A stretch of DNA of 64,000 nucleotides, from contig NZ_CH672413.1 of the NCBI RefSeq assembly GCF_000152705.1, positions 3,314,862-3,378,861 on the forward strand, read 5' to 3'. Source of the DNA: Janibacter sp. HTCC2649 (GTDB lineage Bacteria; Actinomycetota; Actinomycetes; Actinomycetales; Dermatophilaceae). Below the pieces are notes generated by a model. It saw nothing but the letters and a program-made list of their open reading frames with translations. It was not told where the DNA came from and did no database searches. The position numbers were made by a program, and so were the translations under genes. Positions within the stretch are counted from its first letter, which is position 1; each line of letters starts with the position of its first letter. Shown piece by piece: positions 51,777-59,595 of the stretch.

Positions 51777-52472
51777 ATGTTCTACAGCCCGAAGCACGCT
51801 GCCCCGAAGTCAGCCCCTGTTCGTCGTCGCCTGGCAGGTGTCGCCGTGACCTCCGTGGCCGCCGTGGGTGGCGCCACCGCAATGGCCCAGTCCGCCTCCG
51901 CGGGCGGAACCGTCTGGGACCGAGTCGCCGCCTGCGAGAGCGGTGGCAACTGGGCGATCAACACCGGCAACGGCTACTACGGCGGGCTGCAGTTCTCCTA
52001 CTCGACGTGGAAGGGCTTCGGCGGTCAGCGCTACGCCACCACCGCGAACAAGGCCTCGAAGGGCCAGCAGATCGAGATCGCCCAGAAGGTCCTCAAGACC
52101 CAGGGCCCGGGCGCCTGGCCGGTCTGCAGCAAGCGCGCCGGGCTGACCAGGGAGAACGGCGCGGCCGTGGCCACGCCCGCCGCCGAGGTTCCGGTCTCGC
52201 GCGACACGGTTCGTCCGGGGTTGCTCGCGGTCGACGGACGCAAGGGTCCGGCGACCCGGCGCGCGATCGAGTCGTGGATCGGTGGGTCCGTCAACGGCTC
52301 GCTCAGCAAGGCCGACACCCGCCTCCTCGAGAAGAAGGTCGGCGGCACCGTCAACGGTGGGTTCAACCGCTCGGACGTCCGCAAGCTCCAGAAGCTCGTG
52401 GGCGCCACGGCTGACGGATCGTGGGGTCCGAAGACCACCGCAGCCCTGCAGCGTCACCTCAACGCGCGCTGA
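51777..52472 (+). CDS. Resuscitation-promoting-factor-like secreted muralytic protein 1
   Basis: Rpf-like proteins are lysozyme-like enzymes that cut peptidoglycan glycan chains during growth or exit from dormancy. A Sec signal (LAGVAVTSVAAVGGATAMA, cleaved near residue 38) is followed by the Rpf domain with the catalytic Glu in WDRVAACESGGNWAINTGNG and the GGLQFSYSTWKGFGG core. Two peptidoglycan-binding-like repeats lie at the C-terminus, the last reading ADGSWGPKTTAALQ. The ATG at 51777 has AAGGA upstream. It is a tandem paralog of the next gene. Confidence 0.92.
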   Translation: MFYSPKHAAPKSAPVRRRLAGVAVTSVAAVGGATAMAQSASAGGTVWDRVAACESGGNWAINTGNGYYGGLQFSYSTWKGFGGQRYATTANKASKGQQIEIAQKVLKTQGPGAWPVCSKRAGLTRENGAAVATPAAEVPVSRDTVRPGLLAVDGRKGPATRRAIESWIGGSVNGSLSKADTRLLEKKVGGTVNGGFNRSDVRKLQKLVGATADGSWGPKTTAALQRHLNAR

Positions 52473-52536
52473 TCGCGACACGCCGTGCGGCGTCCTTGCG
52501 TGACAGGTGGTGTTGAAGTTACAGTTGTGTAGTTAT

Positions 52537-52575
52537 GTGACAGGATTGAAATCTGTGACTGATGTGACGTAGCGT
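52537..52575 (+). promoter_or_regulatory. GTGAC repeats upstream of the second Rpf-like gene
   Basis: GTGAC occurs at 52537, 52555 and 52564, spaced 18 and 9 bp, followed directly by a TAGCGT box (52570-52575). This matches the arrangement before the first Rpf-like gene and suggests one activator for both. Confidence 0.45.
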
Positions 52576-52609
52576 CCTTTGTCGTCCCCTGACGCAAAGG
52601 ACTTCGGTC

Positions 52610-53299
52610 ATGCTCTTCGCCCCTGAATTCCCCTCCCGCCCGACTCGACGCCGGCCCCTGCGCCGCGCAGTCGTCGGCACCGCGCTCCTTGCCACGACCG
52701 CGTCAGCGGCCGTCTTCGGTCTGGCGACCGGCGCCGGGGCGGCCGAGAACGTCTGGGACCGCGTGGCCATCTGCGAGAGCGGTGGGAACTGGTCGATCAA
52801 CACCGGCAACGGCTACTACGGCGGGCTGCAGTTCTCGTACTCGACGTGGAAGGCCTTTGGCGGCCAGACCTACGCGACCACTGCGAATCTCGCGTCGAAG
52901 TCGCAGCAGATCCTCATCGCCCAGAAGGTCCTCAAGGTCCAGGGCCCCGGTGCGTGGCCGGTCTGCAGCGTCCGTGCAGGGCTCACCCTGTCGAACGGGC
53001 TCGCCGTTCCCGTCTCCCGCGACACCACCCGGACCCTCTTCCCTCTCGTCGTCGATGGTCAGAAGGGACCTGGCACGCGCAAGGCCGTGGAGACGTGGGT
53101 CGGCGGATCGATCGATGCCATCTGGTCGCGCGACGACGTCAAGAAGCTTCAGGGCAAGGTCGGGTCGACGCAGGACGGCTCCATCGGACCGAAGACGACG
53201 AAGGCCCTCCAGGCCAAGGTCGGCGCCGAGCAGGACGGCTCGTGGGGTCCCAAGACCACCGCGGCGCTGCAGGGCTACCTCAACCGCGTCTTCGACTGA
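52610..53299 (+). CDS. Resuscitation-promoting-factor-like secreted muralytic protein 2
   Basis: Paralog of the preceding gene, nearly identical through the Rpf domain (CESGGNWSINTGNGYYGGLQ, catalytic Glu intact). It differs in the signal peptide and the linker. The 229-residue protein has a signal sequence ending AGAA near residue 44 and C-terminal repeats (STQDGSIGPKTTKALQ, then AEQDGSWGPKTTAALQ), which look like peptidoglycan-binding modules. AAAGGA lies before the ATG. Local duplication is the simplest origin. Two enzymes with a shared upstream pattern suggest joint control but separate dosage. Confidence 0.92.
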   Translation: MLFAPEFPSRPTRRRPLRRAVVGTALLATTASAAVFGLATGAGAAENVWDRVAICESGGNWSINTGNGYYGGLQFSYSTWKAFGGQTYATTANLASKSQQILIAQKVLKVQGPGAWPVCSVRAGLTLSNGLAVPVSRDTTRTLFPLVVDGQKGPGTRKAVETWVGGSIDAIWSRDDVKKLQGKVGSTQDGSIGPKTTKALQAKVGAEQDGSWGPKTTAALQGYLNRVFD

Positions 53300-53323
53300 G
53301 TTCGCGAGTTCAGATGTTCTCGA

Positions 53324-53695
53324 TCAGCCGCGGTCGGGGAGTTGTTGCAACGTCCACTGGTTGCCGTCGGCGTCGCTGAAGTCGACGAAGCGCCCCCAGG
53401 CAAGGTCCTTGACATCAGTGCACTCGACGCCCCGCCCGCGCAGGTAGTCGCAGGCGGCGTCGGCATCGGCGACAACGATTTGGATGTGCTGGGTCTGCCC
53501 AGCAGGCAGCATGTCCAGGCCCGTGCCGAAGCAGAACGAACATGCCGACCCCTGTGGCGTGACCTGCACGAAGCGCAGCCCCTCCATGGGCGTCTGGTCG
53601 TGGTCGACCGTCCAGCCGACCTTCCTGCCGTAGAAGTCCACGGCAGCATCAACGTCACTGACGCTGATGGGCACGAGCTCGATCCGGAAGTCCAT
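53324..53695 (-). CDS. VOC superfamily (glyoxalase-like) protein
   Basis: The 123-residue protein is a single vicinal-oxygen-chelate unit with two beta-alpha-beta3 halves. The second ends in the usual WGRFVDFSDADGNQWTLQQL. Metal ligands expected from the family are only partly present: His in QTQHIQIVV and a late Asp/Glu position occupied by Gln. It may be a binding rather than catalytic member, and no substrate can be named. GGGAGGAC precedes the ATG. It converges on the second Rpf-like gene. Confidence 0.8.
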   Translation of the reverse strand: MDFRIELVPISVSDVDAAVDFYGRKVGWTVDHDQTPMEGLRFVQVTPQGSACSFCFGTGLDMLPAGQTQHIQIVVADADAACDYLRGRGVECTDVKDLAWGRFVDFSDADGNQWTLQQLPDRG

Positions 53696-53785
53696 GACGC
53701 GTCCTCCCGCAGTCGCCCGAGCCGGTCTCGAGCTCTCCAGCGACGCTAGCGGGCGTTCCGGTCAGTTTCAGGACACCCGGAACGA

Positions 53786-54034
53786 TCAGGACAGGCGAGA
53801 AACCTCGGCGATGTAGTCGGCCTCGGCCTGCTCGCTCGAGGTGCCCGAGAGCTTGGCCCACGCGTCGTACTTGGCGCGGCCGACCGGGTTCGTGAAACCG
53901 GGGCGCTTGCCGTCGGCGTCACCACCTGTCGCCTGCTTGTAGAGCGCGTAGAGGCGCAGCTTGGTGTCGTTGCCGGGGTCCTTGGTGAGGTCCGCGACCG
54001 ACGCGACGGCCTGTTCAAACTGGTTGCTTGCCAT
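53786..54034 (-). CDS. Acyl-CoA-binding protein (ACBP)
   Basis: ACBP is a four-helix protein that holds long-chain acyl-CoA in the cytosol. The 82-residue sequence has the hallmark LRLYALYKQATGGDADGKRP with Tyr and Lys residues contacting CoA, followed by KYDAWAKLSG. I start it at ATG 54034, the usual beginning, with a TAGCCT box 7 nt upstream; the frame open to 54064 is less likely. ACBPs are mainly eukaryotic but are scattered in actinobacteria. The acyl-CoA dehydrogenase 3.5 kb away is a possible functional partner only by theme. Confidence 0.88.
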   Translation of the reverse strand: MASNQFEQAVASVADLTKDPGNDTKLRLYALYKQATGGDADGKRPGFTNPVGRAKYDAWAKLSGTSSEQAEADYIAEVSRLS

Positions 54035-54041
54035 GTCCGTC

Positions 54042-54047
54042 AGGCTA
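54042..54047 (-). promoter_or_regulatory. Leaderless-type -10 box of the ACBP gene
   Basis: TAGCCT on the minus strand lies 7 nt before ATG 54034 and supports that start. Confidence 0.55.
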
Positions 54048-54073
54048 TCGCTGAGCGCGCCCACTGCGTGTGA

Positions 54074-54238
54074 TCAGCCACCAGGCATGACGCGTGACCA
54101 CTGGCCCGGCGGGCCATATTGCTTCTTCTCCTTGCCGCACCGACGACACTGTTCGTAGTTGGCGTCCGGCCCGCTCGCTTCGTGGTTGACGTGATGCTCC
54201 CAAACGTGCCGGCCCAACAGGCAGAGCGCTCGCTTCAT
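54074..54238 (-). CDS. Small protein with a CRRC zinc-ribbon knuckle
   Basis: A 54-residue protein starting at ATG 54238, well placed behind GGGAGGTG. It has CLLGRHVWEHHVNHEAS and then C-R-R-C-G-K-E-K, so four potential metal ligands (two Cys, His residues and an early Cys) could form a small zinc site. The basic C-terminus suggests nucleic-acid contact, but nothing identifies it. The longer frame to 54397 would run into the next gene's tail and lacks a ribosome binding site. Confidence 0.6.
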   Translation of the reverse strand: MKRALCLLGRHVWEHHVNHEASGPDANYEQCRRCGKEKKQYGPPGQWSRVMPGG

Positions 54239-54332
54239 CGCGCACCTCCCAAAAGGATGGGTTCCCGTCAGTGTCCTGCGGTGATGCGCTGAAGGCAAGG
54301 GGTAACGGGCTTGGCCAGTCGGTTCGCGGCGG

Positions 54333-54665
54333 TCAGGACTCGAGGGGCGTGATCTCACCCATCGGTCCGAAGCCGGTGACCTCCTCGGCATCGACATAGA
54401 TGATCTGTGGCTGTGCCGAAACGATTGCCGGCATCTCAGCCATGAACGTGGCGACGTGGTCCTGGCTCATGTGCTCGCCACCGGCTGCAGAGTCACGGAA
54501 TCCTTCGATGCACACGAAGGTGTTCGGCTCGGTGAGGCTGCGGGACAACTCGAAGAAGACGCATCCCGGCTCCTCGTTGACGGCGCTCGCGTAGAACGAC
54601 GACAGCTCGTCCCACCGCTCAAAGCGGTCCTCGCGGATCGGAAACTTCACGGTGATGAGGATCAT
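54333..54665 (-). CDS. Antibiotic biosynthesis monooxygenase (ABM) domain protein
   Basis: The 110-residue ferredoxin-like dimeric fold starts ILITVKFPIREDRFERW. It contains the conserved EEPGCVFFELSRSLTEPNTF, which in this family lines a cavity for quinones or aromatic substrates. Many relatives (YgiN type) oxidise quinols, and others bind heme. Substrate here is unknown. The ATG at 54665 has GGAGGGCAA upstream. The small zinc-ribbon gene follows on the same strand after about 95 bp. Confidence 0.82.
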   Translation of the reverse strand: MILITVKFPIREDRFERWDELSSFYASAVNEEPGCVFFELSRSLTEPNTFVCIEGFRDSAAGGEHMSQDHVATFMAEMPAIVSAQPQIIYVDAEEVTGFGPMGEITPLES

Positions 54666-55012
54666 CTGTTGCCCTCCAAGGCATCGAGTGGGGAACTGTG
54701 AGGTGGACGACTCGCGTCAGGTAGCAGCCTTTCACCGATCAGGCACACCCTGCAGGTCGCTGACGCCGAGGAGCGACAGTCCTCATCGGGTGTCATCGTC
54801 GGGACGGGAACCGGTGCGACGGGATGGTGCCTCTCGCTGCAGCAGCTTCAGGCACCCCAGCTCGCCCTGCCGCGACGGCATCGAGAGCGATCGGCCTACC
54901 CTCGTGTAGGGGCAGTCCGTGTCCATTCCCCCATCCGACCGCAGGCTGGCGACGGTCCGTAGGCGACCCGGCGGCCGACCGAACGTCCACTCGGAACGGC
55001 CTTCGGGCCTTG
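54666..55012. other. Gene-free stretch of about 350 bp before tRNA-Thr
   Basis: No credible coding region, repeat or known RNA is visible. The reading frames that cross it pass through the tRNA. A weak dyad CCTAC/GTAGG lies at about 54896-54911. The tRNA reads leftward, so this region is its downstream side and may hold its terminator and the upstream DNA of the ABM gene. Confidence 0.6.
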
Positions 55013-55085
55013 AGCTGGCGAAGGGACTTGAACCCTCAACCCCCTGTTTACAAGACAGGTGCGCTACCAATTGCGCCACGCCAGC
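55013..55085 (-). tRNA. tRNA-Thr (anticodon TGT)
   Basis: On the minus strand the acceptor arms GCTGGCG (55085-55079) and CGCCAGC (55020-55014) pair fully. The anticodon stem CCTGT/ACAGG encloses the loop CTTGTAA with anticodon TGT, reading ACA. The D-loop contains AATTGGTAGC and the T-loop GGTTCAAGTCC. A T discriminator follows and no CCA is encoded. The gene stands alone in the window. Confidence 0.95.
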
Positions 55086-55317
55086 GCGCGTCGGCGAGCT
55101 CTCACCCCCGACGGCGACCCGAACTTTACCTGTCGCTGGCCGTCGTGCCCTCATCGTCAGCCCGGCCAGCACTGCAGGTCTCACTGGTCCATGTCGTTAC
55201 CGCTGATCCGTGGCCCTGCAGCGGCATGGATCAGCGAGAACGCCATGGGCGACCCGGCCAACCGCGGGCCGGCGGCCGGGGCGCGGACGGGGGCGGACGG
55301 CATACCCCGTCCGTCCC

Positions 55318-55323
55318 TAGAAT
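55318..55323 (+). promoter_or_regulatory. Leaderless-type -10 box of the MFS gene
   Basis: TAGAAT lies 6 nt before GTG 55330. A CGGCATAC copy lies 13 bp further upstream (55298). Confidence 0.6.
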
Positions 55324-55329
55324 TGAGCG

Positions 55330-56673
55330 GTGACGCGACCCCTACGACGCCAGATCCACGACATCGGGCGACGTCGTGCGTGGACGATCTGGGTCGTCGC
55401 GCTCGCGGTCTACACGGTCGCGATCTTCCACCGCACCTCCCTTGGCGTCGCGGGACTCGTTGCGGCCGAACGCTTTGACATCACCGCGTCCCAGCTCGCG
55501 ACGTTCACGGTCCTCCAACTCGTCGTGTATGCCGGGATGCAGATTCCCGTGGGCGTCCTCCTCGACCGCTTCGGGTCGCGTCGCCTGCTGCTCGTCGGGC
55601 TCACGCTCATGACGGCCGGACAGCTGTGGTTCGCCTTCGCGGACAGCTACGCGATGGGGCTTGCGGCGCGCGTCCTGCTCGGCATCGGCGACGCCATGAT
55701 CTTCACGAGCATGCTGCGGCTGGTCGCGTTGTGGTTCCGGGTCAAGCAGGCGCCGATCATCACGCAACTGAGCGGCATGGTCGGGCAGCTGGGTGCGGTT
55801 GCCGCGGCCACGCCGCTGGCGCTTGCTCTCGATCGTTGGGGCTGGGAGCGGTCCTTCTCGATCACCGCAGGCTCCGGCGCCCTGCTCCTCGTCGCCCTCT
55901 TCTTCGTCGTCAAGGACTCGCCCTACACCGGTGAGGCCGTCGAGAAGATCAAGGTGCGTGCCCTCGCCCGAACCCTCGGCGAGGTGTGGGGCAACCCCGG
56001 CACGCGCCTGGGCATGTGGATTCACTTCACCGGTCAGTTCGGTGCCACGGTGTTCACGATGCTGTGGGGCTACCCGTTCCTCGTCGAAGGGCAAGGGCTC
56101 AGCCCGGCCGTCGCCGGCGGGCTCCTCATCACGCTCACCCTCTCGTCGATGGTCGCGGGGCCGATCATCGGCCACCTCACCGGGCGCCTGCCCTACCGCC
56201 GCTCGCAGATCGTCCTGTGCATCGTGGCCGCCATCGTCACCGTGTGGGCCGTCGTCCTCCTCTGGCCCGGTCGCGCCCCGTTGCCGCTGCTCGTCCTGCT
56301 CGTGTGCGTCATGGCGTTCGGCGGGCCGGGCTCGATGGTCGGCTTCGACCTCGCCCGCAGCTTCCACCCCTCCGACCGGTTGGGTCGGGCGACGGGCGTC
56401 ATCAACATCGGTGGCTTCTTTGCCTCGCTCGTGACGATGGCCCTCATCGGGCTGATCCTCGACCACCGCGCGCCGGGCGGTCCGGGAACCTACACGCTCG
56501 ACGACTTCAAGGTCGCGATGTCGGTGCAGTTCCTGCTCTGGGGCCTGGGCTCAGTGCAGATCTGGCGCTACCGCCACAAGGGTTTGTCGTTCGTCGACGA
56601 ACACCCGGGCGCCCTGGATGCGCTGCGAGCCGGCGACACGTTGCTGCCCGGCATCTCGCGCGATCCCGACTGA
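55330..56673 (+). CDS. MFS transporter
   Basis: The 447-residue protein has 12 likely membrane helices of the major facilitator fold. The loop between helices 2 and 3 has the family motif VLLDRFGSRRLLLVG near residue 75, and a central cytosolic loop (about 195-225) separates the two halves. The region AARVLLGIGDAMIFTSMLR resembles the proton-coupling helix of many antiporters. Substrate cannot be named; general resemblance is to metabolite and organic-acid carriers. It is a single-gene unit with a leaderless-type promoter and is divergent from the tRNA. Confidence 0.88.
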   Translation: MTRPLRRQIHDIGRRRAWTIWVVALAVYTVAIFHRTSLGVAGLVAAERFDITASQLATFTVLQLVVYAGMQIPVGVLLDRFGSRRLLLVGLTLMTAGQLWFAFADSYAMGLAARVLLGIGDAMIFTSMLRLVALWFRVKQAPIITQLSGMVGQLGAVAAATPLALALDRWGWERSFSITAGSGALLLVALFFVVKDSPYTGEAVEKIKVRALARTLGEVWGNPGTRLGMWIHFTGQFGATVFTMLWGYPFLVEGQGLSPAVAGGLLITLTLSSMVAGPIIGHLTGRLPYRRSQIVLCIVAAIVTVWAVVLLWPGRAPLPLLVLLVCVMAFGGPGSMVGFDLARSFHPSDRLGRATGVINIGGFFASLVTMALIGLILDHRAPGGPGTYTLDDFKVAMSVQFLLWGLGSVQIWRYRHKGLSFVDEHPGALDALRAGDTLLPGISRDPD

Positions 56674-56715
56674 TCCGCGCAATCCCCAGGTGCCGCGGTG
56701 GCGACCACTGGCGTG

Positions 56716-57282
56716 TCACGGGGCTCCGACCCACCACGTGACGGCCACGGCGAGGCAGAACAGCAGCAGCGACAGGCCCCAGGCACATTGTCCGCGGCGC
56801 AGGTCGCGCCTCGCCCCGACGACCCTGCGCAGGTAGCGGTGGGCATTCGCCTGGTCACCAAGCAGCTCCGTGAGCCAGGTCGGGCCGTTCGCGGCGTTGA
56901 CGAGGAGGAAGAGGCCCACGAGGGCGCTGGCCAACGACGCCGCCAGCAGGAACATCAGCAGGCTGCGGGTGTCGCCGGTGTACTTCATGAAGCCCTCGCC
57001 CGGCTTGATCGCGAGGCTCGCGAGGATCAGGGTGAACGTCGCTCCGATCCCGTTGCGCCACCCATCGGCGCGCTTGCGGACCGCCTCGAGCATGGCCTTC
57101 GCCTCCTCCGAGGTGGGGCGGGTCTGCTGGGGCGTCAGCCCGCCTCCCGCGGGGGCTGCTCCAGCCACTGGCGCGTCGCGGTCGACACCGTCCCGCGCGA
57201 GCGCCGCGTTGATCTCGTCCTTCAGTTTGGCGACGGATTGATCAGCTCTGTCGCCCTTCGCGCTCCCTGTCACGGTCACCAC
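56716..57282 (-). CDS. Hypothetical membrane protein
   Basis: No recognised family. The 188-residue protein has an 80-residue cytosolic N-terminus with a charged helix (SVAKLKDEINAALARDG) and a Gly/Pro stretch. Three membrane helices follow: about residues 78-94, 104-128 and 167-185. A conserved-looking GEGFMKYTGDTRSLLMFLL follows the first. It is separated from the upstream acyl-CoA dehydrogenase by 275 bp with three hairpins, so it has its own promoter. It converges on the MFS gene, 42 bp apart. Confidence 0.7.
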   Translation of the reverse strand: MVTVTGSAKGDRADQSVAKLKDEINAALARDGVDRDAPVAGAAPAGGGLTPQQTRPTSEEAKAMLEAVRKRADGWRNGIGATFTLILASLAIKPGEGFMKYTGDTRSLLMFLLAASLASALVGLFLLVNAANGPTWLTELLGDQANAHRYLRRVVGARRDLRRGQCAWGLSLLLFCLAVAVTWWVGAP

Positions 57283-57298
57283 TCCCCATGGAGTCAGT

Positions 57299-57319
57299 GG
57301 CGGCTCCCTCCGAGCCGCC
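57299..57319. terminator. Small GC-rich hairpin
   Basis: GGCGGCTC-CCTCC-GAGCCGCC, upstream of the 56716 gene. No T-run follows on the side reading away from the acyl-CoA dehydrogenase. It may be a leader structure of the next gene instead. Confidence 0.4.
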
Positions 57320-57436
57320 GAAACATTTCAGGTTATCCACCGGCGCACGTCTCGCAGCGATTTCGACGTGCACTGGCCACGTGCTTGTTGCGTGTCGGTC
57401 ACCGGCTGGGCCGGGTCAGCCACCTATGAAGAGGTG

Positions 57437-57463
57437 ACCGGGCCGTGTATGAGACGGCCCGGT
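57437..57463. terminator. Hairpin with a 10-bp perfect stem
   Basis: ACCGGGCCGT (57437-57446) pairs with ACGGCCCGGT (57454-57463) across a 7-nt loop. It lies between the acyl-CoA dehydrogenase end and the next gene; probable terminator. Confidence 0.6.
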
Positions 57464-57484
57464 CTGACATTTCCGGGGGATTCG

Positions 57485-57552
57485 CGAGTCGAGATAGACC
57501 AACACGCTGCTCCCACGCGGCGCGAGACCGCTTGTTGGTCTATCTCGACTCG
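57485..57552. repeat. Inverted repeat with 19-bp perfect arms
   Basis: CGAGTCGAGATAGACCAAC (57485-57503) is exactly complementary to 57534-57552 across 30 nt. It sits 5 bp past the acyl-CoA dehydrogenase stop. The sequence differs from the two named repeat families. Confidence 0.8.
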
Positions 57553-57557
57553 GTCGG

Positions 57558-58718
57558 TCAGCGCAGGATGTGGCGGCTGATGACGAGCCGCTGGATCTGG
57601 TTGGTGCCCTCGAAGATCTGGGTCACCTTTGCCTCGCGGAACATGCGCTCCACCGGGAAGTCCTGCGTGTATCCCGCGCCGCCGAGCACCTGCACCGCAT
57701 CCGTCGTCACCTTCATCGCCGCGTCGGTGGCGAGCAGCTTGGCCACTGCCGCCTCCTTCGAGAACGGGCGTCCGGCGTCCTTGAGGCGCGCGGCATACAG
57801 GTAGGCCGCCCGTGCCCCCGAGACCGCAGCCTCCATGTCGGCGATCATGAACGCGAGTCCCTGGTTGGCCGCGATCGCGCGCCCGAACTGCTGCCGTTCC
57901 TTGGCGTAGGCCGCGGCCGCGTCGAGCGCCGACTGCGCCAATCCCGTTGCGCCGGAAGCGATTCCGAGCCGACCGGCGTCCAGTGCGGACAGTGCGATGG
58001 CCATGCCCTGGCCCTCGTCGCCGATGCGGTTGGCCTCCTCGACGGGCACACCGTCGTAGATGACCTCGCGCACCGTGTCGCAGTGCAGGCCCATCTTCTT
58101 CTCCGGCGCACCGAAGGTCATCGCGTCCGACCCGGCCGGGACGATGAAGCACGAGAGGCCGCGCCCGCCGTCATCGGAGGTGCGCGCAAACGTCGTGTAG
58201 TAGTCGGCGTGACCGGCGTGCGAGATCCAGGCCTTGCGGCCCTTGATGGCGTATGCCGCGTTGTCACCGTCGCGCGTCGCTCGCGTGGTCATTGAGCCGA
58301 CATCAGAACCGGCGAGCGGCTCGGAGAGGGCGTAGGCGCCGAGCTGGTCACCCGAGAGCATCCCGGGCAGGAGGGCAGTCTGCTGCTCCGGTGTCCCGAA
58401 CGTCGTCACCGGATAGGCGGTGAGCGAGTGCACGGAGACCCCGACCGCGACGCTCATCCATGCCGAGGCGATCTCCTCGACCACCTGGAGGTAGACCTCG
58501 TAGGGCTGCCCGCCGCCACCGTGCTCCTCGGGGTGGGGGAGGGACAGCAGTCCGGCCCGACCCAGGGTGCGGAAGATCTCGGTGGGGAACTGCTCGTCCG
58601 TCGCCGCCGCGCGTTCGGCCTCGTCAACGCGCGGTCGCAGCTCCTTGTCGCAGATCTCGCGGGTGAGCTCGATGAGATCGTGACCCTCATCGGTGGGCAG
58701 AAGGCGATTGACCGGCAT
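57558..58718 (-). CDS. Acyl-CoA dehydrogenase
   Basis: FAD-dependent dehydrogenase that introduces the alpha-beta double bond in acyl-CoA thioesters. The 386-residue protein has the FAD-binding strand block GAYALSEPLAGSDVGSM, the YAIKGRKAWIS segment, and the C-terminal QVLGGAGYTQDFPVERMFRE followed by the catalytic-base region QIFEGTNQIQ with Glu. It fits the short-branched or glutaryl-like bacterial FadE group; exact chain preference is unknown. The ATG lies in a GTATGCCG word (58720-58713) and has a TACAGT box 7 nt upstream. Confidence 0.93.
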   Translation of the reverse strand: MPVNRLLPTDEGHDLIELTREICDKELRPRVDEAERAAATDEQFPTEIFRTLGRAGLLSLPHPEEHGGGGQPYEVYLQVVEEIASAWMSVAVGVSVHSLTAYPVTTFGTPEQQTALLPGMLSGDQLGAYALSEPLAGSDVGSMTTRATRDGDNAAYAIKGRKAWISHAGHADYYTTFARTSDDGGRGLSCFIVPAGSDAMTFGAPEKKMGLHCDTVREVIYDGVPVEEANRIGDEGQGMAIALSALDAGRLGIASGATGLAQSALDAAAAYAKERQQFGRAIAANQGLAFMIADMEAAVSGARAAYLYAARLKDAGRPFSKEAAVAKLLATDAAMKVTTDAVQVLGGAGYTQDFPVERMFREAKVTQIFEGTNQIQRLVISRHILR

Positions 58719-58725
58719 ACGCGCG

Positions 58726-58731
58726 ACTGTA
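58726..58731 (-). promoter_or_regulatory. Leaderless-type -10 box of the acyl-CoA dehydrogenase gene
   Basis: TACAGT on the minus strand lies 7 nt before ATG 58718, whose codon is part of GTATGCCG. Confidence 0.55.
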
Positions 58732-58764
58732 ACGCGAGCGGCAGGGAGCCGAAGGCGCGCAGGG

Positions 58765-59595
58765 TCAGGTGCCGGGCCCCTCGTCGAACGGCCGCATCGG
58801 CGCGAGGTTCGGCCGCTTCGGCTCGACCGTGTCGCCGCTGGACTCGCCCTTCATGCGGCGCTGGACCCAGGGCGCCAGGTGCTCGCGGGCCCAGGCAGCG
58901 TGTGCGCGGAGCTCTTGGCGCTTGGTCGTGGCCTCGCCGGGAGGCAGCGGGCTGCGCCAGTCCTCTTCGTCGGTCGCGTGTCCGAGGGCGGTCAGTGCGG
59001 CGAGCGCCACGCGACGGTGGCCCTCGGTGGTGAGGTGGATGCGATCGTCGGCCCAGAGGCGCCAGTCGCGCAGCGCCGGCAGCCCCCACAGGTTGAGGAC
59101 GTAGCAGCCGTGACGCTGGGCGATGGTGAAGATGTTGGCCGTGTGGATCGCGTGGCGACCGCGCAACGGCTTGAGGAGTCCGGCCTCCTGCGGGTCCACC
59201 GGGGTGGCCAGCAGGACGTCAGCACCACTCTGCCGCACCCGAATCACGGCATCCTCGAGCGTCTCCATGAGCGCGTTGGTGTCCGCGCCCGGTCGGAGGA
59301 GGTCGTTGCCACCGCCGACGAGGGAGACGAGGTCGGGTGACATCTCCAGGGCGCGGTCGAGCTGGGGTCCGACGACGTCTGCGAGCAGGCGACCGCGCAC
59401 CGCCAGGTTGGCGTAGCGGAAGGACAGGTGCTCCATCTGGGCGAGGTCGCTCAGCGACTCGGCCAGACGGTCCGCCCAGCCGATGTAGGCGTTGTCGTAC
59501 TCGGGGTCGGGGTCCGACATGCCCTCGGTGAACGAGTCGCCGATCGCGACGTAGCTGCTCCAGACGCGCGGGGCGTTCGGCGGCGAGGGGGTCAC
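58765..59595 (-). CDS. SGNH/GDSL-family hydrolase
   Basis: The 276-residue esterase-like protein has all SGNH blocks: [12 protein letters not shown] (Ser), a Gly-containing [21 protein letters not shown] (Asn) and [16 protein letters not shown] (Asp and His). It is cytosolic, with no signal peptide, and carries an acidic/Pro-rich tail. The GTG at 59595 overlaps the ung stop (GTGA), so the two are coupled. The longer frame to 60303 runs through ung in another frame and is rejected. Substrate is unknown; lysophospholipase, thioesterase and deacetylase roles are all possible. Confidence 0.88.
   Translation of the reverse strand: MTPSPPNAPRVWSSYVAIGDSFTEGMSDPDPEYDNAYIGWADRLAESLSDLAQMEHLSFRYANLAVRGRLLADVVGPQLDRALEMSPDLVSLVGGGNDLLRPGADTNALMETLEDAVIRVRQSGADVLLATPVDPQEAGLLKPLRGRHAIHTANIFTIAQRHGCYVLNLWGLPALRDWRLWADDRIHLTTEGHRRVALAALTALGHATDEEDWRSPLPPGEATTKRQELRAHAAWAREHLAPWVQRRMKGESSGDTVEPKRPNLAPMRPFDEGPGT

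Noticed and set aside
54824-55333. A 169-codon plus-strand frame containing RRDLNPQPPVYKTGALPIA
   Set aside because: It crosses the tRNA-Thr gene; this peptide is the well-known false translation of the antisense of a tRNA.
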